From the NCBI RefSeq assembly GCF_026210795.1, contig NC_089429.1, forward strand, positions 7,535,001 through 7,599,000: a stretch of 64,000 bases of DNA, in the 5' to 3' direction. The first letter of the stretch is position 1. The number at the start of each line of letters is the position of its first letter. The translations under genes and the position numbers were made by a program. A model generated the notes under the pieces. It did no database searches. It saw only the letters and a list, made by a program, of their open reading frames with translations, and was not told the origin of the DNA. The DNA comes from Rhizophagus irregularis (lineage: Eukaryota > Glomeromycota > Glomeromycetes > Glomerales > Glomeraceae). Shown in pieces: positions 57,894-64,000 of this stretch.

Positions 57894-58926
57894 GAAGTGG
57901 TTGATTGTCAAAATTAAGTATGTTTTGGAGGATGTTTATTATGTAAAGAATATCTTACAATATATTTAGGGAGTTTAGTTACAATGATGGCATCAAATTG
58001 AATCTATAGAAAAATGATGTTCCGTTCCGTGTCCACTAGATACAAAAGAATGATCCTCTCGTAAGGTAATATATTTATATATGAACATGTATTCAAGTAT
58101 TTTAAAAATAATCTTATATTTGTTTATTTAATAGAGTATCCTTGTACGCGAATACATGTTGAGTTATATTTACGAAAAAACCCTTTTTATTTTAATATTT
58201 CATTAAAATAAAAAAAATGACTAGATGGGAATTGATGGAACAAATTAATTAGATTTATCATAATTTATATTAAAGACAACCTTTATGACGAGATGTTGGT
58301 CGCATTGGAACAAAGATCGGAAAAGATCTTTCACTTAATATTATATTTCAATTATTTAATTATGAAGAATGTCAAGACCATCATAATTTATAAATCAAAT
58401 TATTATACGGCTAGATCAAATCGTCAAAAATATGAAAAGATCGTGATCCGCTATTTTTTGATAATAATTTTTAGACTTCAATTATTAATGCATCGCGTGA
58501 AACTTTTTAAGATACATATGTTAAAATATAACTAAAATTTCATAAAATTTTATTTATACGATAAATGGGAAAATTGGATTAAATAAAATATATTATATAT
58601 GATAGAATCGCTATAATTTTTATAATTTTCGGTTAAACGATATTAAGTATGATAGGTTGTATAATATAGTGAAAATCTATAGAAACTTTTAATTCTATAT
58701 ATACTGCTATACTTTACATATGAGCTTATGAAAGTTGCCATTAGATAACTTGATCATAGACTTTGATGTTCAATAAAAAAAAGTTTTTAAAATTAAAAAA
58801 AAAAATTTCCTAATCACATTTATTACATTTATTTATGCATTTTTAAGTAAAAAAAATATCAAAATTCAAAAATAATCTATATAATAAAATAACAATTTCA
58901 GATTAAAAAATGAAACGTTAAAATGT

Positions 58927-59274
58927 TTAAGTAAAATCCCAATCAAATCTTTCAAAGTGTTCAGGTAGAAGGTTTACGGTTAAAAAAAATGAAGAAACGT
59001 TAGTAAAGGTTCTACTAACGTCCCCTAACTCCAATTCCCAACGCCTTTCATTCAAGAATCTAAGACTGAAAATCTTTGAAGTAGGTACCTACAAAAGAAA
59101 AAGGACAAAAGAAATGCTAATAAAGTTTATTAACATTCCCTAAATCACTAAAAGAAGAAGTGTAACAAAGTATATCAATTTGAGGATAATATCCTTCTTT
59201 AATAATTGTATAAGTATATTGAGTACCATTTTTTGATCAAAAACAATAATGTTAGAGGCAGGGTAAGTAGACAT
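58927..59274 (-). pseudogene. Frameshifted copy of the 99-aa gene (right arm)
   Basis: Mirror of 46,498-46,843, 348 bases against 346. The start ATG (59,274-59,272) and first ~14 codons are kept (MSTYPASNIIVFDQ). An A-run after GATC has six As where the left copy has four, shifting the frame by two bases within codons 14-16. The intron and exon 2 are otherwise preserved. Either this copy is dead or the run is a sequencing or assembly error. Confidence 0.6.
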
Positions 59275-59560
59275 TTTAAACTAGCTAAGTAGAAGAAGTG
59301 CGCGTAAATTTATTTACGTCACGAAATAGATCAAATTTTAGTGTATTACAAGATATTTCATATTAACCAATCAAAAGAGGTGCCAATTTAGTGGGGTTAC
59401 CCCCTAAAAAAATTAGGGTGATACGCGCATCTGGAAAAATATAAATTATTTGAATCTTTCATTTTCATTTTCATTTTTTTTGTCACTAACTCTCCTTCCT
59501 TTTTTATAAGCCCATTTTTTCTTCTCTACTTTATATATTATTTTCGTCGTTTTTTTCGCT
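59275..59560. promoter_or_regulatory. Bidirectional promoter, right-arm copy
   Basis: It keeps CGTAAAT-TT-ATTTACG (59,303-59,318), the CCCTAAAAAAATTAGGG hairpin (59,402-59,418) and the ATTGG/CCAAT box. It differs from the left copy by scattered changes in T-rich runs. The last ~130 bases also occur as a lone relic at 32,431-32,510. Confidence 0.55.
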
Positions 59561-61038
59561 ATGACCAAAGTTACTGCAAAAAACATAATTCCACGAGGCG
59601 TAAATGGACGCAGAAACAATAGAAAACAAATATTATTGAGAAGCGGAATATGCTATTCTCGTACTAAAGAGAATAAAAATGTAGTCGTTACGAACGTTAT
59701 TGTTTCTACGGGACAACCAGCTGTAATTCCAGACCGCGTAAGCCAGGGCGTAAGTGGACACAGCTGCGGCTTCCGCGTGCGCTTTGCTAGCGATGGTGTA
59801 TTTTGCCTGCCCTTCGTTAGCAATCAATTAAAAAAGAAAATAATACGTATAAAGTCGATTCTAAAGACGTCCAGTAAGTACAAACAAGAAAGTTACGTAC
59901 GTCCAGTTCCTGGTGTACCTGAACCAGAGCTAAAACAGACGATAGCGCTGCGAAAATATCTGGAATCGCTTTGTTTAAACGAACAAGTATTAAGTCGTGA
60001 GCTATTGCTTCGTCTCGGGACGTATATACTGGATTGTTTTGTTTCTCAAGGATGGTGTCGCCCTTTTATTAATCCTGTACCCGAATCGGCTCGGAATTAT
60101 CATCTTCGCATCGCACGTCCGATGGATTTAATAACAGTTGAACATAAACTTTGGGCAGGAGAATACGATTGTGCAGTTTCAAAATTCTATGATGATTTAG
60201 CACAGATTATTTATAATGCATTCAAATTCCATGAAAAAGATTCCGTAATATTCAAAGAAGCAGATTCGATGCTTACGTGTTTTGTCAATTTAACAACGAA
60301 ATTTTCGAAACCACCACATGATATAAATAAATTGAACTTCGCACTTGCTCAGATTGGTGCTAAACTCCCTCATGAAGAATTTGGTGATGTTTGTAAAGTA
60401 GTACCAAATATTAATATTAAGAGGTATTCATGTTTTTTTTGTTTTCCTTTTTTAACGGTTTCTTTTGTTAATATATTTTTTTTTTTCGTGCGTAAATTAG
60501 TAAAATATACATAGTACCTTTGTATTCGTTCCTCCAAGTTACAAGGAGTGGTAGTAACGTTGCAAAACTTCCCTATGCTGCCGCTGAACGTTTAGATCCG
60601 ATGTCAAGTTCTCTTTTTGACACATTCGAACGTGAAAGTCTCCCTCCGGTTAAATTTCAACCAACAGAAACGCATTGCAACTTTGCACGTCTATACATCA
60701 CCAAGGGTTCAAAGAATATTAAAAAATGTAGAGATGAACGCAATGCAATTCTCGTAATTGTGAAGGATGTTTCTTATGAAGCCAGTGAGAATCGATTGCG
60801 ATGTAATGTGATCACTTCAAAACCATTTGGCGAGCTACGTGATCTCGACACGTTCGAATTATCAGATGCACGATATTGGACCCGAGTTGCCTTACTTGAT
60901 AAAAAGGCACTCGATCTTAAAGTTGGGCCAAAATTCTTTAAAGAATACTTACGAGAACCTTTCAAGGTTTCGGAATATGAACAACAGCGTGACAATAAAA
61001 ATTTTTTGAAATCTTTGAATCTATCTAAGTCACGTTGA
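59561..61038 (+). CDS. Bromodomain protein, 451 aa, two exons (right-arm copy)
   Basis: Exon 1 is 59,561-60,392, exon 2 is 60,515-61,038 (TGA). The intron 60,393-60,514 (GTAAAG ... ATAG, 122 bases) is phase 1 and gives GDV-LPLYSFLQVTRSG. The start is the ATG opening the frame after a T-rich leader, the same as in the other copy. Domain layout is the same: basic N-terminus, bromodomain ~148-245 with PMDL present and His in place of the acetyl-lysine-contact Asn, and an unrecognised C-terminal region of ~175 aa. Differences from the left copy by eye: Pro/Leu near 124, Met/Ile near 156, Ala/Asp at 211, Arg/Gln near the C-terminus, and one codon fewer in the tail (NLSKSR against NLLPKSR). Both copies keep an open frame through two exons, which suggests recent duplication or continued function. 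Antisense frames of 64 and 73 codons are shadows. Confidence 0.8.
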
Positions 61039-61429
61039 TTGAAATTATCGCGTGATCTTTTTTTTTATTTATTTTCATATAAATTAAATTAAATTAATTG
61101 AATTTTTATTTATTTTATTTATTTATTTTCATATAAATTAAATTTTTATTTATTTTTTTTATTTATTTTCAATAAATTTTAGTAAATTTTATTTTTTTTA
61201 TTTATTTATTTTCAATAAATTTTATTTATTTTTATTTATTTTCAATAAATTTACGTTTCTTTATATTTTTTTTTATAAAAACTACAAGTATTTTTAAGAT
61301 AAATGTTCCCTTTCTATTTTTTTTTCTTGAAAAAAGCTGCAAAAATTTTTCTAAGATAATGTTATCTGACCAATAAAACTCGTCAAGTCACGTTACCGAA
61401 CATTTTTTGGGGGTGTGTTCTTGGTTCGT
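61039..61429. other. AT-rich 3' flank of the bromodomain gene
   Basis: Runs of 'tttatttattttcaataaat' and 'attaaattaaatt' form a simple-sequence region, mirrored at 44,400-44,733 with different unit numbers. The AATAAA-like strings could serve as polyadenylation signals. Confidence 0.5.
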
Positions 61430-61734
61430 TGATTGAACCTAACACGTGATCTTTTTTTTTTATTTATCATGTGTTACACCTCTCCCGTTTCACTGTTTAG
61501 TTATTAAGGTAATCCTATTTGTTTTTCTGGGTACCGTTGCGTAAAATTTGATCGAGAGTTCCGATCATTTTTAAGGAAAGAGAATGTTCCACGGTGGAAT
61601 TTTTACATTATGTTAAATCGAAATTGTTTTTTATTCGAGTTATTGGGAAAAACTTTTTTTTATTAATAAATTAATTGTGTTTAGTTCGATATTTTGAAAG
61701 AAATCTTGCCTTATATTACTAACATATTATCAAA

Positions 61735-62990
61735 AATGTCAATATATGCTATACTAAATATAATATTATTTGAATGCGGGATCATTCCTTCATACTAATA
61801 CCCCAATATCCCGTCCTATATTGACACTATGCATTTTTTCTTTGGTTTTTACGGGTAAATAAAAGAGTAGTTGGGAATTACAAAAAGTACAAGAAATGAA
61901 AGACTAGAAATAAAATTTGCAAATTTGTCATTATAATACAGTGCGGTACCTCTATAATAGGTACCCCCTATATCTTGTGATCTAATGGTCAGAATTTTAT
62001 AAAATTTTAAAATTAGATAGCTTTTAAAAAGATAAATACATTAAGCAAATAAAAAAATTTTCTCAATTTTTTTTGCTGACATAATACAAAATCACATGAC
62101 TTAAAATAAATTTGATTGGCTGATGCAATACCTAATGTTAATTAGAATTATGCATAATTTTTTATATATAATTTATTATTTATTATAATTATTTAAAGTA
62201 ATTTGATTAAGTATATTATCAGGAACTTTTCTATGGGATTTATATTTTTTTTAGCAAGTTTTCCCAAGATTCCTTTTTGAGAAATAGATATAATATAATT
62301 TGTAATAAATAAAAACTACCAAAATTTTTTTTGAATTTTTTTTCAAAATTTTTTTAACAAAGCATGGGTAAGTTTATAAGCTAAAATGATTTATTTGAAT
62401 AAGCACTATCAAATGATTATTTTTTTTTTATGTTACACAAAAATCACTTATTCTCAAATTTTTCCCATCATAATAAATTACCCGAACTTCAAACTTATGT
62501 AGCACTAGCAAAATTTATTATTTTTTAATCTAACCCGATAAGTTTAAAAGCTCTTGATATGCTTTATTAAAATTATCGGTTAGAATTTTAAAATATTATT
62601 TTTTGCTAATGTGACATCTTTTTGAAAATGTCACATTATGACTATAAAATTGGGTTGGTTATAGAGGTACCGCACTGTAGGAGTATCAAAAATGTCCATA
62701 TATGCTATACTAAATATAATTTATTTGAAATGCTGGATAATTTCTTCATACTAATACCCCAATATCCCGTCCTATATAATAGGGATATAAAAAATGTCCA
62801 TATATGCTATACTAAATATAATTTATTTGAAATGCGGGATCATTCCTTCATACTAATACCATAATATCCCGTCCTATATAATAGGAGTATAAAAAATGTC
62901 CATATATACTATACAAAATATAATTTATTTGAAATGCTGGATAATTTCTTCATGCTAATACCCCAATACCCCGCTCCAACTCATAAGTAC
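61735..62990. repeat. ~102-bp tandem unit of element A, expanded in right arm
   Basis: Units with 'aatgtccatatatgctatac', 'tttgaaatgc(g/t)gg', 'ttc(a/t)tactaatacc' and 'atatcccgtcctatataata' start near 61,735, 62,691, 62,793 and 62,895. The left arm has two, and copies 1 and 3 have about two each. The first unit is separated from the rest by the inserted miniature element. Confidence 0.85.
61939..62677. mobile_element. 739-bp miniature element, CAGTGCGGTACC ends, TA target
   Basis: The left end is CAGTGCGGTACCTCTATAA (61,939-61,957); the right end is the inverted TTATAGAGGTACCGCACTG (62,659-62,677). TA lies at 61,937-61,938 and 62,678-62,679. The interior is AT-rich and non-coding. The ends and TA duplication fit the Tc1/mariner/pogo superfamily. 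It is absent from the corresponding place in the left arm (about 44,020). Confidence 0.85.
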
Positions 62991-63921
62991 TACCATGATT
63001 ATTTTGTCTTTTACGCTAGGATTCCTTGAGTTTGGTTGAGGTAGGCATGGAGTTAAACTGCAATATCAATAAAAATTATTAAGGAATCTTAAAGATGAAA
63101 TTGATAATATTATAATAAGATACTTACATAATAAAAAAAGTGAAAAATTTTTTATGATAAATGCCAATCGAACCCAAAGGTTTCTATTACTTGCTTGTAA
63201 TGGTATAAGTTACGGTTAAACAAGTAGATGCAGAACCTTTAAAGAACGCAGAAAGGTCTTGAACGGATTTGATAGGGTAATTATAGAATAAATTTATTTT
63301 TTAATAAAATTTTAATATGATATACCGGTAAACATTTATTTTGGACATTATTTTTTTTTAAATATTAAACATTTATTTTGGACATATTTTTAAATGTATT
63401 TTTTTTTTTTTTGGAAAAATTTTGAGACTCAAAGTAGCCATATTTAAAAGAAAAATATTGACGCGAATTTTTTTTTTTATCTTTTGTAATAAAAATTATT
63501 AATAAAAAGCCATAAATTTTCTAATAAAAGAAATTTATCATACGTAATTATGGCTTATTAGGTGGCAATGCAGTATGTGCAGTATGATTGATCAATTGAT
63601 CGACCCGTGATTTTTTATCTTGTTGATACCTCTACCCGTCTACCGCACTACTGTATAAGCCATAAAAACAACAGCCTTATCTTGCGTATTTTAGTTTATT
63701 TTGTTTATTCATTATTTAATCCCTATAAAAATTTATTCCGTGTTTTTTTTATTCATATGTTCACGGAATTTAAAGCCTCAAAACTAGGAGATGGATCCGT
63801 TGTTTGAACGGATGTTATTTAGCAGGTAGTCATTAAGCCAATGATCATCTATAATGACAAAATTTTATTTTCGTAATGTTGTAGTAATTGAATATATATA
63901 TGGCGAATCTATTGCTATATA

Positions 63922-64000
63922 CTACTGAAGTAACTGAAAAATACATTTTACAATATAATTCTATCAATATTAAAGCTAGAAATGTGACTTTACTACTATT
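63922..64000. other. Sequence beyond the right arm
   Basis: 79 bases do not match the left side of the palindrome or element A. No feature is seen before the window ends. Confidence 0.5.

Larger units (their letters stand above)
56767..63921. repeat. Right arm of the ~21-kb imperfect palindrome
   Basis: Inverted counterpart of 43,043-49,015. It is ~1.2 kb longer because of a 739-bp miniature element (61,939-62,677), ~130 bases beside it, and extra copies of a ~100-base tandem unit. Gene order is mirrored: 3' relic (plus), frameshifted small gene (minus), promoter, bromodomain gene (plus), element A copy 4. At 63,921 the match to the left arm stops after 'tattgctatata'. Confidence 0.9.
61430..63921 (-). 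repeat. Element A, copy 4; outer part of the right arm
   Basis: Reverse complement of copy 2, from 'aacacgtgatct' (61,441) through 'gaatgttccacggtggaatt' (61,581), 'atgccaatcgaacccaaagg' (63,161), 'aatggcttatt'-'aggtggcaatgcagt' (63,547) and 'acccgtctaccgcactactg' (63,634) to its break at 63,921. It is interrupted by the miniature element at 61,939-62,677. Confidence 0.85.

Noticed and set aside
58293-58535. 80-codon frame in the right arm
   Set aside because: The mirrored left-arm sequence does not keep it open, so it is not conserved even between near-identical arms.
1-64000. CRISPR arrays, bacterial operons, rRNA or tRNA genes, telomeric TTAGGG runs
   Set aside because: None seen by eye; tandem repeats present lack the regular repeat-spacer pattern, and the gene structure is eukaryotic with introns.

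Overview
The window reads as nuclear DNA of a very AT-rich, repeat-laden eukaryote, most likely an arbuscular mycorrhizal fungus close to Rhizophagus (Glomeromycotina). The best evidence is a decayed kinase gene at 19.4-20.5 kb. It keeps the N-terminal layout typical of the expanded tyrosine-kinase-like kinases of these fungi: a CPxC motif, NFKNW, and an SAKE...YLEW segment ahead of the kinase domain. Supporting evidence is a Myb/SANT-like gene with short GTAAGT...AG introns, relics of transposon-type gene families, and many small TA-flanked inverted-repeat elements. No tRNA, rRNA, CRISPR or bacterial operon structure was seen. Family assignments were made by eye.

Layout. 0-7.7 kb: repeats only (an array of exon-like modules, a 436-bp miniature element, a ~55-bp palindromic array, a five-copy ~214-bp satellite, dispersed duplications). 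7.7-19.4 kb: mostly gene-poor AT-rich DNA with one well-supported intact gene at 13.15-13.87 kb, purine-rich and tandem repeats at 14.8-16.0 kb, and an LTR-like or RNA-like unit at 17.0-17.8 kb. 19.4-32 kb: a kinase pseudogene, a T-rich inverted-repeat element, a GAGCC-rich island, a pogo/Tigger-type transposase fragment and other relics. 32.4-39.6 kb: nested inverted-repeat elements, a first copy of a 2.7-kb repeat called 'element A' here, and a decayed minus-strand gene.

The most striking part is 43.0-63.9 kb, an imperfect palindrome of about 21 kb. Two long arms (43,043-49,015 and 56,767-63,921, inverted) carry nearly identical copies of a divergent gene pair. One gene is a two-exon bromodomain protein of 451-452 aa whose acetyl-lysine-contact Asn appears to be His. 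The other is a 99-aa protein of unknown function, intact in the left arm and frameshifted in the right. Both pairs share a ~285-bp bidirectional promoter with a conserved CGTAAAT-AA-ATTTACG dyad. The outer part of each arm is element A. The spacer holds a third, inverted copy of element A flanked by a more diverged inner inverted repeat, plus a decayed transposon-type gene. The right arm alone carries a 739-bp TA-flanked miniature element, which therefore inserted after the arms were duplicated.

The supported protein-coding content is four apparently intact genes (13.15 kb; 44.7 kb; 46.5 kb; 59.6 kb) and eight or so pseudogenes or relics. Most other long open frames are low-complexity or antisense chance frames.
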